From Skeletonema tropicum (taxonomy: Eukaryota > Bacillariophyta > Thalassiosirophyceae > Thalassiosirales > Thalassiosiraceae): a stretch of DNA of 64,000 nucleotides. The stretch lies in NCBI GenBank assembly GCA_037178625.1, contig CM074127.1:2046001-2110000 (forward strand). Direction: 5' to 3'. The notes under the pieces were generated by a model, which ran no database searches, had not been told where the DNA came from, and saw only the letters and a program-made list of their open reading frames with translations. Positions 1-9,986 of the stretch are shown piece after piece. A program made the translations under genes and the position numbers. Positions within the stretch are counted from its first letter, which is position 1, and every line of letters starts with the position of its first letter.

Positions 1-1170
1 GTCTATACCTTAAAAAGTGTCCGTAGGACAGGACCACACTATTGCAGCCCGGACACTGTCACTCCCCCTGCAAGGATGCACGGACACATTCTAGAATCCG
101 GACACTTTCAAGGGTTTCTTAGAGCTAGCGCAACATGTAACAACAAATACTTAATCATCTTCATTCCCACTTTCCTCGTCTAAAAGATGGTCCAGCCCCT
201 CCTGGCCACAATACTGCTTCACCATTTTATGTACCTCATCTTCGGTCCAAAGCACAACCTGCCCTTCATCCGAAAAGGAAAACTCCTCTTCCGGAGTGTA
301 TCCACATGCAGTCCATGACTTTCTAACCATTTCTTCAGGAATCTTATCCCAGGCCTGAACAACCCATGTTGCCAATTGCTGTCGTGATGGAGCTTCAGGC
401 GTCCCTTTTTCTGTGACGGGAGCAATGAGGCTGTATGCATCGTACAAGTCACGGAAGTAACCTTTGAAGACCTTGTTGATCACCTTGTCAAGAGGCTGTC
501 CACATGGGGTTAGTCCTCCTGGTGAGACATCCACAGAAAGACAAGGAAGTGATAGGCAAAAGTCTTTCACCTCAGCTGTAGAATGTGACTTGAAGTCATC
601 CCACAGCACACTAATCTTGTTTTCGCATTCTCCTGTCTCTTTGTCATATCCACCAGCGGGCAAGCTAATCTTCTTCAGGTAGAGCTTGGTAAGAGCATGG
701 TTTGAGCAAGCCTTCGGCGCTACTGTAATGTACGCTTTGTCGCGAGGAGGGTAATGGTTGCCATGGCGATCAGGTTTGCGTTCATGAATTTCTCGAGCAA
801 TACTGTTTTTACTTCCGTATTTATGACTGAGTGGTTTAGTTGGATCGTACTTCGTTGGCGCGCCTGAAATAGAATGGAACAAATGTGTGCCAAAATGTTA
901 TACAATAAGTATTTCAGCAGAGTAAACATGAAGCAGAGGTGAGAGTATTCGATGGCATCCTCCGACATGATGGTATGATGTGTGTAGTCGTATTACAACA
1001 TGGTGTGGTGGTGTGGCCGTGCTGGGTTGTGCGTGCTGGCTTCGCACAAAGCATTTGAAAGTGTCCGAATCTGGTCGGACACTTCCTCGAAAAAGGCTGC
1101 GGACACCTTCAAGTCACCTGAAAAACAGTCCGGACAAAAGGAAAATCCGGACACTTTTTAAGGTATAGAC
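1..1170. mobile_element. pogo/Tc1-mariner-like DNA transposon, internally deleted
   Basis: The first 23 bases of the window and positions 1148-1170 are perfect inverted repeats of each other (they begin GTCTATACCTTA). The body holds a fragment of a DDE_1-type transposase on the minus strand. Just inside both ends, copies of the heptamer CGGACAC or its complement recur (for example near 16-22, 53-58, 79-85, 98-104, 1057-1063, 1076-1082, 1101-1107, 1148-1154), like the subterminal transposase-binding repeats of DNA transposons. At 1.17 kb the element is much shorter than an autonomous pogo element, so it is probably a non-autonomous deletion copy. The left flank lies outside the window, so the target duplication cannot be checked and the repeat may extend further left. 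Confidence 0.8.
151..882 (-). pseudogene. C-terminal fragment of a pogo-like (DDE_1) transposase
   Basis: The 243-residue frame matches the end of the DDE_1 catalytic domain of pogo/Tigger/jerky transposases. The segment near residues 93-97 (VLWDDF) fits the second catalytic Asp strand, and the stretch around 122-140 (PCGQPLDKVINKVFKGY) matches the family signature in which QPLD carries the third acidic residue, followed by a Lys/Phe/Tyr-rich helix. The N-terminal CENP-B-type DNA-binding domain and the first catalytic Asp are missing, so the protein should be inactive. A GT...TATTTCAG stretch just upstream on the minus strand (about 868-931) resembles an intron, but joining it does not give an obvious frame. 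An acidic tail (ESGNEDD) ends the frame. Confidence 0.7.
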
Positions 1171-1596
1171 GGTACGGTGTCGGGAGCATTGGTTACGCCC
1201 CACGCACGGGGCGGGGCTCGTTCTTGATGAATGAAGCACAAACCTCCCGGTCCCGCACGGGGATGTTCGTGATTTTCGCGCCAAAATTCTCCTCATGGAT
1301 ATGTAGTGGCAGCTACAGCTGTTTTCACGGATTTTCGGATAGCCGTTCAAGTTTCGAATTCCTACGTATGTTAGGTACAAATGACGTAGTGAGTCTTATA
1401 AAAACCCATTGGGCCGATTTCTCCCAACTCACCCCTCAACAAGAGCCACTCCGCGCAAAAAGATGCCAACCATGGCCAAATGCCGGAGCGTACTACGCAC
1501 AACAAGTTGAATATTTACTCAACCAAAAGGATAAATTAACCTCTCTTGCATGTCTAGATCCAAAATAGCCAATTAGGTTGACTAAAGATTGTAATC

Positions 1597-2778
1597 ATGA
1601 ACGATGGTAATACACTTTTTGAATACCTTTTCACACGGCTCATCAGTAAAAGTGACACTTATCGCGGCAGGTGGATTTGCGACCAGTCGTTGGTAGAGAT
1701 ATTGCACAGACACTATACGAATGTAGATAAAGACAATACCTTACGGAACAAACTCGTGCAGCGTCTGAACAAGGCAGCCGGACCTTTCAACAGCAGCAAT
1801 GTACACAAGATATACCACAAAAATTTCACAACATCATGTCCATTCCATTCGTCATTACGCCGGATGGTGCACTATTACTACTTTGGAAAGGGAGAGAAAG
1901 TGCCCAACGAACCAATACGCGCAGCAGAGTTATTGTGCACAGAAATAGAACATATACAGAGTTACAGTGCAACTAATAATCGGCAGCGATCTTGCAACAA
2001 GCCGGAGCAAGTATCATTTCCCGACGATGGATGCGCTGGTAAGAAGAAGAACAAAAATAATGAGAACAAACGTAAAGAAGCAACAAAATCATCAGCGGCT
2101 GCACCAATTACTCCTACTCCACAAAAAAGAACAAGGCGCTCGCAACGACTAGTTGAGCAGCAGCAGAGCCCTCTCGTGCCATTCGTCACCAACGTGGGTA
2201 GATTAGAGGATGAGAATAATCAAGTTGACGACGAAGATGAAGACGAAGACGACGACAATAACAACAGCAGTGGCGATATAGACGGCGATAACAGCAGCAA
2301 CAACCAGACTCCGAATATTATATGGCAGTCACCTGAAGCAGCAGCTCTCTTCGGATTTGAAGAAGGTGCCGATGTGTACAACGGACTAGTGCAATTGGTT
2401 GAATCACTTACACTGGTGGGGCAATCAGCAAATGGATACGAAGAAGCAGGCGTCATTGACTTGCACGAAGATAGTAAATTGACAAAGCATGCCTTATTTG
2501 ACTTACGCAATAAATGTTTATACCTCAGGGTTGCGTATTCAATAGCACTTGCCGAGTATCGAGTTGGGTTTCCATTCCAAGCTTGTTGCGACAAAGCGGC
2601 AAGGCTGCTCAATGATTTAACACTGTTCAATGCAGCAACTGGTAGGACAATCATGAATTGGAACCGTATCTTCCGCGTTAATCATCAATTTCCAAACCCC
2701 AACCCCTACGTCGCCAATGGTATCAAACGAAAGCCTACACTAAGAAGCGTGTTGACGGTCTTGATGCAAAGGAAATGA
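1597..2778 (+). CDS. N-terminal transposase-associated protein (HTH-like)
   Basis: This 393-residue product lies inside the TIR-bounded element at 1313-4046. It has a basic stretch around residues 160-185, an Asp/Glu/Asn-rich low-complexity linker (about 203-235) and a helical C-terminal part. The end (TGRTIMNWNRIFR and beyond) resembles the helix-turn-helix segment that precedes the DDE domain in a large fungal and animal transposase family. The next ORF starts inside its stop codon (ATGA overlap at 2775-2778), which suggests either a two-ORF element or one ancestral ORF split by a frameshift. No other family was recognised. The start is the first ATG after in-frame stops. Confidence 0.5.
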   Translation: MNDGNTLFEYLFTRLISKSDTYRGRWICDQSLVEILHRHYTNVDKDNTLRNKLVQRLNKAAGPFNSSNVHKIYHKNFTTSCPFHSSLRRMVHYYYFGKGEKVPNEPIRAAELLCTEIEHIQSYSATNNRQRSCNKPEQVSFPDDGCAGKKKNKNNENKRKEATKSSAAAPITPTPQKRTRRSQRLVEQQQSPLVPFVTNVGRLEDENNQVDDEDEDEDDDNNNSSGDIDGDNSSNNQTPNIIWQSPEAAALFGFEEGADVYNGLVQLVESLTLVGQSANGYEEAGVIDLHEDSKLTKHALFDLRNKCLYLRVAYSIALAEYRVGFPFQACCDKAARLLNDLTLFNAATGRTIMNWNRIFRVNHQFPNPNPYVANGIKRKPTLRSVLTVLMQRK

Positions 2779-3854
2779 ACAAGAATTGGCACTCGACACC
2801 ATCGCAAGCTAGGAACACCAAAATTGAACGGCAGGAGGGATTTGTCGGGCCATACTACGATGCATCCAATCCAGCAATGGTGACTATCGGTCAAGAACAA
2901 ACGATGAACTTCACCAGTGAAGATGTTTCACGGCACGACCGAGAGGTTGAAATACCAGAAGACAAGAGGAAAGAGCGACATAAGGTGAAGAAAGAGCTGA
3001 TATCGGAGCTGATGGACACCGAGTGGGGGAAAAAGGAAGGAGAAATAAGGTTATGGAAGATGACACATGCTGAGCTAGCAAAAATGGCGCAAGCGTCTAG
3101 TATCGATATCAAAATAACACCTACCACCAAAATGATATATGGATGGGAGGGCAAGGGTAAGGGACTTCTGCAGATTGCGTATGAACGTGGCTGGATCGAT
3201 ATAGCAACCTTCAGAAAGGGCAGCTACCAAGTGATGAAGTATGATGATGAGGGTAACTTGGTTCCTGAGCTTTCCCTCCGGCATTTGCTTGCAAACTGCA
3301 CAGATTTTTTGTCTGAACAAAGCCAACTCGAATATGTTTGTGAATCTTTGGGAGTAAGAGCCTTGATTACAACAAAGTATCATGCTGAATACGCTGGTGA
3401 GGGTGTCGAATACTCTTGGGGGTTCTCCAAAGCTCTCTACCGAAGACATCCATTAGCTCAAAAGAAAACGACTGCTGATTTCCTTGCATTGGTCGACAAG
3501 TGTATTTCAAGAGAGGTTCTCACTGTGGATCTCATTCGTAAGTTCAGTGCCAGGGCAAGAGGTTACATGGAGACATATAAGATGTTGGAGATTGAGGCAA
3601 AGAATACCAAGGAGACAGAAGGTAATTCAAGTGAGGATGCACCCATTCCGCACAAGAGAATTGAAACGCTGAAGAAGGTTTTGAAATGTCATCGTGCTGC
3701 TATTGACTTTGACAAATCTTTCATTATGAAAACTGTCTACGCAAAAGACTTTGATTTCAAGAATGATTTGCTCAAGAAGGAAGAGAAGCTCAACTTTAGT
3801 CTCAGAGTAAAACGAGAGAATACGAAGGTGGAAGCGACGGCAAAGAAGAAATAA
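2775..3854 (+). CDS. DDE-superfamily transposase, C-terminal half
   Basis: The 359-residue product matches the pattern of the DDE transposases found widely in fungi and marine animals. The stretch GKGKGLLQIAYERGWID precedes a block with RHLLANCTDF, ending in an Asp that fits the second catalytic position. About 30 residues on come a TKYHAEYAGEGVEYSWG segment equivalent to the family's PKFHCELNPIE-x-x-WG, whose Glu is the third catalytic residue. A helical tail with LVDKCIS and RKFSARARGYMETYKML follows, as in the family. The region that should hold the first catalytic Asp is not evident, so activity is doubtful. Assignment rests on motif memory; a profile search would settle it. Confidence 0.55.
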   Translation: MNKNWHSTPSQARNTKIERQEGFVGPYYDASNPAMVTIGQEQTMNFTSEDVSRHDREVEIPEDKRKERHKVKKELISELMDTEWGKKEGEIRLWKMTHAELAKMAQASSIDIKITPTTKMIYGWEGKGKGLLQIAYERGWIDIATFRKGSYQVMKYDDEGNLVPELSLRHLLANCTDFLSEQSQLEYVCESLGVRALITTKYHAEYAGEGVEYSWGFSKALYRRHPLAQKKTTADFLALVDKCISREVLTVDLIRKFSARARGYMETYKMLEIEAKNTKETEGNSSEDAPIPHKRIETLKKVLKCHRAAIDFDKSFIMKTVYAKDFDFKNDLLKKEEKLNFSLRVKRENTKVEATAKKK

Positions 3855-4158
3855 ACATAGGACAATGTTCATTTATGTCTCTTGGTGGAATATGGCATAC
3901 GAGGCATTATTTACCATGGTCCGGTTGTTGTTCGCAATTGAGAAAGACGGAGGTAGAGTAGCTCCCCAGTTAAGGGGCTTTCAGTACGTTTGTACGTAGG
4001 AATAAAAATTCTGCGATTATCCGCCAAGATTTGCTAACAGCTGTAGTGGCAGGCAATAATTTGAGTGGAACTGGAATGATGTAATGAATGATGCTCTGCC
4101 TGTGAATGATAATGAAGATGTTGTGTTAATTCAATCTGAATCATCTCATCTCTGCTAA

Positions 4159-4908
4159 ATGTACACTACTATAGTATCCTCAACCACCTCGAAGATCATT
4201 AACAAAATGCAACAAAGGAGAATTATTTCTACCGCATTTGTCGGATCGGCACATCACCGTGATGCCAGTGTAGGTTGCCATCAACTCGCTTCAAGAATGA
4301 GTAATCTCTTGCCTGCTGCTGCAGTTCGAATGTCCAATTCTAACGCTCTCGATATAACTGAAACAAACAATAATGGAAATAGAATCGAAATTTGTGTTCC
4401 GACTCCAGATGACATGGAAGACATCGGTGGTATCCTTTCCGTCGGCTCTACTGGAGGGGATGTCATACTCTTGGATGGGGATTTAGGAGCTGGAAAAACT
4501 TGCTTCTCAAGAGGATTCATCCGTGGAAGGACGGGAAGATACGATGAGCGGGTGACTTCTCCAACTTATCTTCTCTCAAACTCTTATGATGTGGATGGTG
4601 GAAGCACAAAATTATATCACATGGATCTTTACAGACTATCAGGCACAGAGAATGATTTGCTTCCTTTGAATCTTGACAATGTATTTACTTCTGGTATTTC
4701 GTTGATAGAATGGCCATCTCGATTAAATAAGAAGCCTTCCGAGAGACTTGAAATTACATTGACGATTGATTCCTCCACGGATGCTACACCTGAAATTGAA
4801 GATGAGGATTCAAAATATCGACGCATGACGTTGGTTCCTTTTGGAGCTAGATGGGAAGAGCGGTTGAAGTTCTTGCAATCTGAAGGCCTCCTCGAAGACT
4901 TAATGTAA
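4159..4908 (+). CDS. TsaE: TsaE-type ATPase for tRNA t6A biosynthesis, organellar
   Basis: The 249-residue product is a TsaE/YjeE family P-loop protein, needed in bacteria and organelles to make N6-threonylcarbamoyl-adenosine at position 37 of ANN-decoding tRNAs. Visible motifs are the Walker A loop GDLGAGKT (107-114), SPTY (134-137), HMDLYRL (154-160) and IEWP (183-186), all in family order. Bacterial TsaE is about 150 residues; the extra 75-85 N-terminal residues are Ser/Arg-rich without a hydrophobic core and look like a mitochondrial presequence. A second ATG at residue 17 is an alternative start. The gene is convergent with the next one (90-bp spacer). The family assignment is firm; the compartment is inferred. 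Confidence 0.92.
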   Translation: MYTTIVSSTTSKIINKMQQRRIISTAFVGSAHHRDASVGCHQLASRMSNLLPAAAVRMSNSNALDITETNNNGNRIEICVPTPDDMEDIGGILSVGSTGGDVILLDGDLGAGKTCFSRGFIRGRTGRYDERVTSPTYLLSNSYDVDGGSTKLYHMDLYRLSGTENDLLPLNLDNVFTSGISLIEWPSRLNKKPSERLEITLTIDSSTDATPEIEDEDSKYRRMTLVPFGARWEERLKFLQSEGLLEDLM

Positions 4909-4998
4909 TGCAGGTAATTGATTATACAAAAAAAATAGAGGATTGGAGACAAATGATGAAAAATGAATCAATCAATTCTATGACTTAAAATTCATCCT

Positions 4999-6748
4999 CT
5001 AATCTGATTTGGGAGGACTTTTTCTCCTAGTACCTCTGGTCCTTTCCGCTGATCTCCTTGCACCAGCACCACGAGGTCCAGGACCAGACGAAGCAGGCAC
5101 AGCCGGTGCAGCAGGCGCAGTTGCCGCACTGCTTGATACTAACGTTGTAAGAGGCTTTGCCTGTGTTTGTTGAGCAGCAGACTCTTTTGCTGATACCTTC
5201 GACTTGGTCGCCAAACCCTTTTCAATAGCTTGAGATGCAGCATCTGCGAGTCTCCTAACAAGAATATCTTCCCCAGAGAGAGGTTTCATGCTGATACGTC
5301 CAAATCCATCAGCAGCATTACCCGGTCCACGTGTGGCTGTCATTCCAGTATCCTCAATCTTGATAATCATTCTGCCAGATGTCACTGAATTGAAATTTAC
5401 TAACTCTTGCCACACAATCTCGACTGTATTATCATCAGTTTGTAACGCATACACAGGTCGTCCCCCAACACGAGTTCCAGCAATGTCATATGAACGAAGA
5501 ATGGCAGGAGCCCATTTTGTAGCGATCCACTCAGCCAATCGTTTCGTAGAAGGGACAGATGAAAATTCGGCGCTGAACAAGTTGGCACCTCCACTGGGAG
5601 ATGAAATCAACTCAATTACACGACTAAATTCTTTATTCCACTCTTCTTCAGTTGGAGTTTCCGTACCGGCAAAGGATGAAAGGGACACATCAATGCCACT
5701 TTTCTTCGACAGTTCAATCTTTTTCATTCCCAAACGAGAGGCAGCCGCTCCGACCGCAACACGGTTTGTCTTGGAACCTCCCGCTATAACACTTCCTGAT
5801 ACAGATATTGTTGGGTCGATTCTAATTGAACGCATGGTATACATTTCGCGAAGGACTGGCTCACGACGAGGACCTCCCATAAATGGAGATGACTCGGGCT
5901 ATGTAAAGAGGCAAAAGTGTAGATTTTAGATGAGCAAGCAGATCATATCGCATTGGAAAATAATGATAAATACAACTCACAGAAGACTCTGGTGCTCCAA
6001 ATAACTCGCCATGGCGAACGATAGCAGTTGCTCCTTTCAAGGCCTCGTTTATAGAATCAGGGATTTCAACAGCATTACCTCCAAAGAGACCTCCCAAGAA
6101 ACCCTTTCCTTTCTGCTCAGTTACTTCTTCATCCCCAATTTCTTCATCAGCACTAAGAATTGCAATCTTTGACACACCTGCTCCAGCAACACCAACTGCT
6201 TCCCTGGCTGCAACGCGAATACTGGATCGAATCATCTTATCTTCACTCCCACCACGTTCATCAGCGGACTTTTCACGATCAGCACGACGCTTCTCTTCTT
6301 CTGCTCCATCATATGTGCATAAAATGGATTTGGTACCCCGACACCAAGTTGATACAGCCGATGCTGCACTATTTCCGTCATCAGAATTAACTAGAAGACT
6401 GTCAGCATTTGCTCCAGCAAGTTCAATCGACCCTCCTGCCTTTTCAATGGCACTCAAAGTTTCAGAAGTAAGAGCAATTCCATTCGATGATGATGATAAC
6501 GAAGGGGCAGAGACAACGAACCATTTGACGGAGCCTCCAAGGCGTGCTGCCTCGACGGAAGCGATTTCTCCAATACCACCTGGAGGTGAAATTACTACAA
6601 CATCTGGTGATGAAGTTTGTGCAACGGTGACCAGAGATGAGGCTGCTAGCGTAGGTCTGCGGCTGGAAAGTGATGTCAATGGGCTGCTGTTGAAGCCACT
6701 TATAGATGGGGCTCCGATGCAGAGAGCTACTACCGTTAAGATCTTCAT
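4999..6748 (-). CDS. Plastid-targeted NAD(P)-binding-like protein, 2 exons
   Basis: Two exons join cleanly: 5981-6748 and 4999-5898, with an 82-nt intron at 5899-5980 (donor GTGAGT, acceptor TTTACATAG, phase 0), giving 555 residues. The N-terminus is a signal peptide ending at ISG-F (about residues 16-19), followed by a Ser/Thr/Arg-rich transit segment, the bipartite pattern of diatom plastid proteins. A strand-loop-helix with PPGGIGEIASVEAARLG near residue 55 resembles a Rossmann nucleotide-binding start, as in atypical short-chain dehydrogenases. The second exon has an alpha/beta region and ends in an Ala/Pro-rich basic tail. No catalytic Tyr-x-x-x-Lys was identified. Function is unknown; a thylakoid or stromal role is only inferred from targeting. 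Confidence 0.75.
5899..5980 (-). other. Intron of the plastid NAD-binding-like gene
   Basis: An 82-nt GT-AG intron. The donor is GTGAGT directly after a Ser codon; the acceptor TTTACATAG follows a pyrimidine-rich tract. Splicing restores one continuous frame across two otherwise overlapping ORFs. Confidence 0.85.
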
Positions 6749-7164
6749 GGTTATTGTTGCAAACTACGCAAGCGTAAGTTGCAAGTTGCAGTGATGACGG
6801 GGATGTAGAAAGTTGAGTGGAAGTCTTGGACTACTTTACGCGCACGAGATGCGAGATGGAAGAAAAATATGGCGCGCTGCATGCCACGTACTTCCTAACA
6901 ACTTCTACTTTCCACCCCTGCATTTTATCACTTTTCACGGCTCTATTTAGACTTCGAGCAAACGATGAACTACAATATGAACATGAACAAAGCAGCTCTG
7001 TAATGAAGCATTAAGCTGCGGGCCGTACCACACCAACTGGAAGAAGGAAAAGCTGGACAAACGCGACGGCTGTCTAGAGTGGCGGATGCACAAGTAGTAT
7101 ACCAGAATCTAGAGACTCTAACAGACCGAAGCTGAAGTTGAAGAACATCCTGTACGTGTAGGGT
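6749..7164. promoter_or_regulatory. Divergent intergenic region
   Basis: 416 bp between two head-to-head genes, so it must hold both promoters. It is a mixed-composition stretch with no convincing ORF; the 65-codon frame at 6817-7014 has no recognisable product. No specific site was identified. Confidence 0.5.
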
Positions 7165-8497
7165 ATGTCGTATGACGGAGCAATGAAATTATATCGAAGT
7201 CGAAGCAGTGTCACCAATCTCATCATATTATCAGCTTCGCTCTGCTGCAGGGTGGCTGTTGTTACGTCGCTGGGTGTCGTCAAAACTCTCCCGTCACATC
7301 GACAAAGCATTCATACATGTCAATCATCAAATTTACAACCATCATGGTGGAACTCATGCGATGTCTCCAATCTCCCATATGACTCTACCATTCGCGTACT
7401 TGTAAAATATCATGAAAAATATGGAGATCTTGTCATTCCAAGAACCTGGATTGTACCAGCTACAAATGAGTGGCCAAAAGAATGGCACGGTGTCAAACTT
7501 GCAAGGCACGTTTACAATCGAAAGTGGTGGACAAAACATATTGCCAAGAAAAACGATAGAGTGGCTCAATTGAACAAAATTGGCTTCGTTTGGGAACGCA
7601 TCCAAAATCCATGGAACTTATTCATGGAAGCAATGGTCACTTACAGAAGTATCTACGGTGACGTAATGGTGCCGGCATCGTTTGTCGTCCCACGCGACAA
7701 TGATGAGTGGTCGAAGGGCTGTTGGGATCTACCGCTGGGTAATATAGTGCATAGATTGCGTTTGCGTCACGACTTTTTGACTGGTGATAATGCAATAGAA
7801 CGAAAGAATCAGTTGGATGGTCTAGGATTTGTCTGGGATGTGAGCGAGTACAACTTCAAAAAGTTCTTGACAGCCCTTCGAATATTTTCAAAATTAGAAC
7901 AGGAAGAACATGAACATGGTATCATGGCATCGACAATTCGTGTTCCCTCAAAATTTGTCGTACCTTCAGACGACTATCGATGGCCTATGATCTTGTGGAA
8001 CTATCCGCTTGGTGATAAATGTGAGTATGTGTTTCTATCTCTTGTCTGTTGCCTCCTTATGGTGTTCCCAATAGGTGTCTGAACCAATCTCCATTGTATG
8101 TATAGGTACGGCTGTTCGACAGAAACAACTGTACGTGAAAGGTCATCCTTTGAGACAACAAGCTCTGGAGGAAATAGGCTTTCGATGGAGTGGCAATGCA
8201 ACTCTTGGCTGGTTGGATGTATGTCACGCAGCAGCAATCTACTCTCAAATGCACGGCAGAGTACTCAATCCTCCTCTTCAATTTGTTGTGCCATCACCTC
8301 CAACTCCTGACTCTGAGTTAGACGGCCCATGGCCGTGGCCAGAACGTTTATGGGGACTCAAATTAGGCCAGAGACTGAGAGATGTTCGGGTGAAAGGTGC
8401 CTATCTGAAAGGACCTGACGCACATATCCGAAAAGCTCAGTTGGACAATCTAGGATTTGTTTGGACTCCAAAACGCGGCAGACGAAAACGATCTTAG
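7165..8497 (+). CDS. Secretory-type protein with four helicase-associated repeats
   Basis: Exons 7165-8020 and 8106-8497 join across an 85-nt intron (8021-8105, GTGAGT to TATGTATAG) that splits a Cys codon, giving 415 residues. The product has four repeats of about 80 residues, each with an aromatic-rich start, a G-x-x-x-[VI]-P core (for example YGDLVIP, YGDVMVP), a W-x-x-x-x-L-G turn and a closing LGF-x-W. This is the helicase-associated (HA) domain, abundant in diatoms and bacteria, here without any helicase motifs. An ATG at 7183 would give MKLYRSRSSVTNLIILSASL, a likely signal peptide, so the protein may enter the ER or plastid. The HA domain's role is not established. Confidence 0.8.
8021..8105 (+). 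other. Intron in the helicase-associated-repeat gene
   Basis: An 85-nt GT-AG intron (GTGAGT...TATAG) between the third and fourth part of the repeat domain. An earlier AG at about 8074 would create an immediate stop, so the acceptor at 8105 is preferred. It restores the conserved YPLG-to-GF-x-W spacing of repeat three. Confidence 0.85.
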
Positions 8498-8587
8498 GTG
8501 AACAACAGTAATCGTTCTGACGCCATTACTATTCATTGTAAGATTACACACGATTAATTAACAAATTGCCTACTTCTACACCGATAA

Positions 8588-9592
8588 CTAAATCTCTTCG
8601 TCATCATCTGTTACATCCAAACCTTCTTCCTCGTTCACTTCATTTTGTGTTTGAGCAAATTTCATCGCCCTCGCCTCCTTCCATTTGACTGTAATACTCA
8701 TGGACGCTATCACTGAGCACCACACAGCAAAGTAAATGTTTGAGCCCGGTACGTAATCTCCAGCCGCCTTGTCTCCCTGCCCGGCTATTGTACTTCCAAT
8801 CTTCCCTGCGCTAGTAAGGGTATGTACAGCAACAACTTGCCAGATGTCGACAACGACAATTACAGCAAGTTCAAAAATTCCACCGTAAGTCATCCAAGTC
8901 ATGCACACGCTGCATTGCAGAAATTCGTAATGCGATAGAATGAAGAAGAACGAGAATAAAAAGGAAGCAAGTCCGATGCCAATTGCTACATCGCAACTTT
9001 CTCGCGCAGTAACAACATCTTCTCCAACTATAAGACGGCGGGCATCGGCAGCACTCCCAAACGTTACAATTGATGCAAACCACAATATCCACCAGTATGG
9101 CAATGTAGATGACAGGCTACATAATTTTTGCATTGTAACAAAATCCTGTTCGCCTAACCACAGATCTAATGCATGGATGCAACCAAAAAAAGTTCCCCAA
9201 GTCGAGAAGTACACGTTCAAAGAAGAATAACCAAGGCTTCCAGCTCGAGTCAGAAATATGACACCTATTGCCCAGCATATGACAAATCCTATTAACGTAT
9301 AGCCTTCCAATTTACCATCCATGATTGTCTTGAAATCAAATTTGTTTTTTATGATATCGACAACATCAATAAATATTATTAGCATAGAAAGAAATAATGT
9401 GAGAAGACCCCATAGGAGATTGAAGTTTTGTGTTGGATGCTCCTCATCCTCAGCCCCCTTGGTTGAAGCAATCACATCCTTCGCCTCCGCGATTGAAGCA
9501 ACGTTGATAAGAGAAGTGATTGCAATGAATGCATATGCCTTCAACTTCTTATTGTGTTCTGTCGTCTCATCTTTCGCAGCGGCACTAGACAT
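8588..9592 (-). CDS. Multi-pass membrane protein of unknown function
   Basis: The 334-residue product has about eight hydrophobic segments, near residues 17-36, 57-82, 97-118, 124-146, 161-182, 202-226, 234-257 and 283-301. Short charged loops separate them, and the C-terminal tail is acidic (ends DVTDDDEEI). The intramembrane Asp and His residues (IDVVDI, CIHALDLW) could be functional. No family was recognised. The start is the first ATG, about 390 bp from the divergent MATH-BTB gene, and the end lies 90 bp from the convergent helicase-associated-repeat gene. A plasma-membrane or endomembrane position is plausible; no plastid presequence is seen. Confidence 0.7.
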   Translation of the reverse strand: MSSAAAKDETTEHNKKLKAYAFIAITSLINVASIAEAKDVIASTKGAEDEEHPTQNFNLLWGLLTLFLSMLIIFIDVVDIIKNKFDFKTIMDGKLEGYTLIGFVICWAIGVIFLTRAGSLGYSSLNVYFSTWGTFFGCIHALDLWLGEQDFVTMQKLCSLSSTLPYWWILWFASIVTFGSAADARRLIVGEDVVTARESCDVAIGIGLASFLFSFFFILSHYEFLQCSVCMTWMTYGGIFELAVIVVVDIWQVVAVHTLTSAGKIGSTIAGQGDKAAGDYVPGSNIYFAVWCSVIASMSITVKWKEARAMKFAQTQNEVNEEEGLDVTDDDEEI

Positions 9593-9986
9593 TATGTTTC
9601 AGGTCGATAAAAGTGCAACCAGCGCTCTACCATATATAGCTGCTGTCGCCTCCAACCACCGACCGCTACTTATCGTCCTCGCCACGCTGCATTCTGTGTT
9701 TGCTTTGTTCCAATCTCCAATCCAACACCTGCAACCGAGTACCTTCTTACCGCCCAGGTAAGGCACTCAGTTTACGAGAAAAAGACAGAATCGAGAACCG
9801 CCTGACATGTGACGAGAATGGGGCTGCCGCGCCCGCATCCTCGGTAAGTTGAGTCGGGTTTGGCTTAATCGTCCTCTCACTCGTCCTAACGAAGAAGTCG
9901 TCTCACAGAGCAACGGCTCAACAGTTCTCTTCTTGTCCATTATCTTCTGAAAACATCTTCAGTGGGTCTGAGTAATTGTATGAATC
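9593..9986. promoter_or_regulatory. Divergent intergenic region
   Basis: 394 bp between two head-to-head genes. A TATA-like CATATATAGC lies at about 9631-9640. The antisense-looking frame entering from 9321 is a shadow of the membrane protein gene. No further site was identified. Confidence 0.45.

Larger units (their letters stand above)
1307..4052 (+). mobile_element. DDE transposon with TIRs and target-site duplication
   Basis: The left end at 1313 reads CTACAGCTGTT and the right end at 4046 is its complement. The two ends stay alignable for about 65 bp, sharing CGGATA and ATTCCTACGTA at matching distances (left arm 1313-1378, right arm 3984-4046). The element is flanked by TGGCAG at 1307-1312 and 4047-4052; the match can be stretched to TAGTGGCAG if the last bases of the right arm are counted, so the true duplication is 6-9 bp. 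It carries two plus-strand ORFs (1597-2778 and 2775-3854) that together look like one transposase. A TATA-like TCTTATAAAA lies about 80 bp inside the left end. Degraded relatives occur at 20667-22188 and 22201-24116. Confidence 0.8.

Noticed and set aside
1224..1568. 114-codon ORF before the transposase
   Set aside because: It crosses the transposon boundary at 1313, so it cannot be a single evolved gene.
5288..5929. 213-codon plus-strand ORF
   Set aside because: It lies antisense across an exon-intron boundary of the minus-strand plastid gene, which has clean splice sites and a targeting presequence.
6315..6794. 159-codon plus-strand ORF
   Set aside because: It is a shadow of the first exon of the minus-strand gene at 4999-6748.
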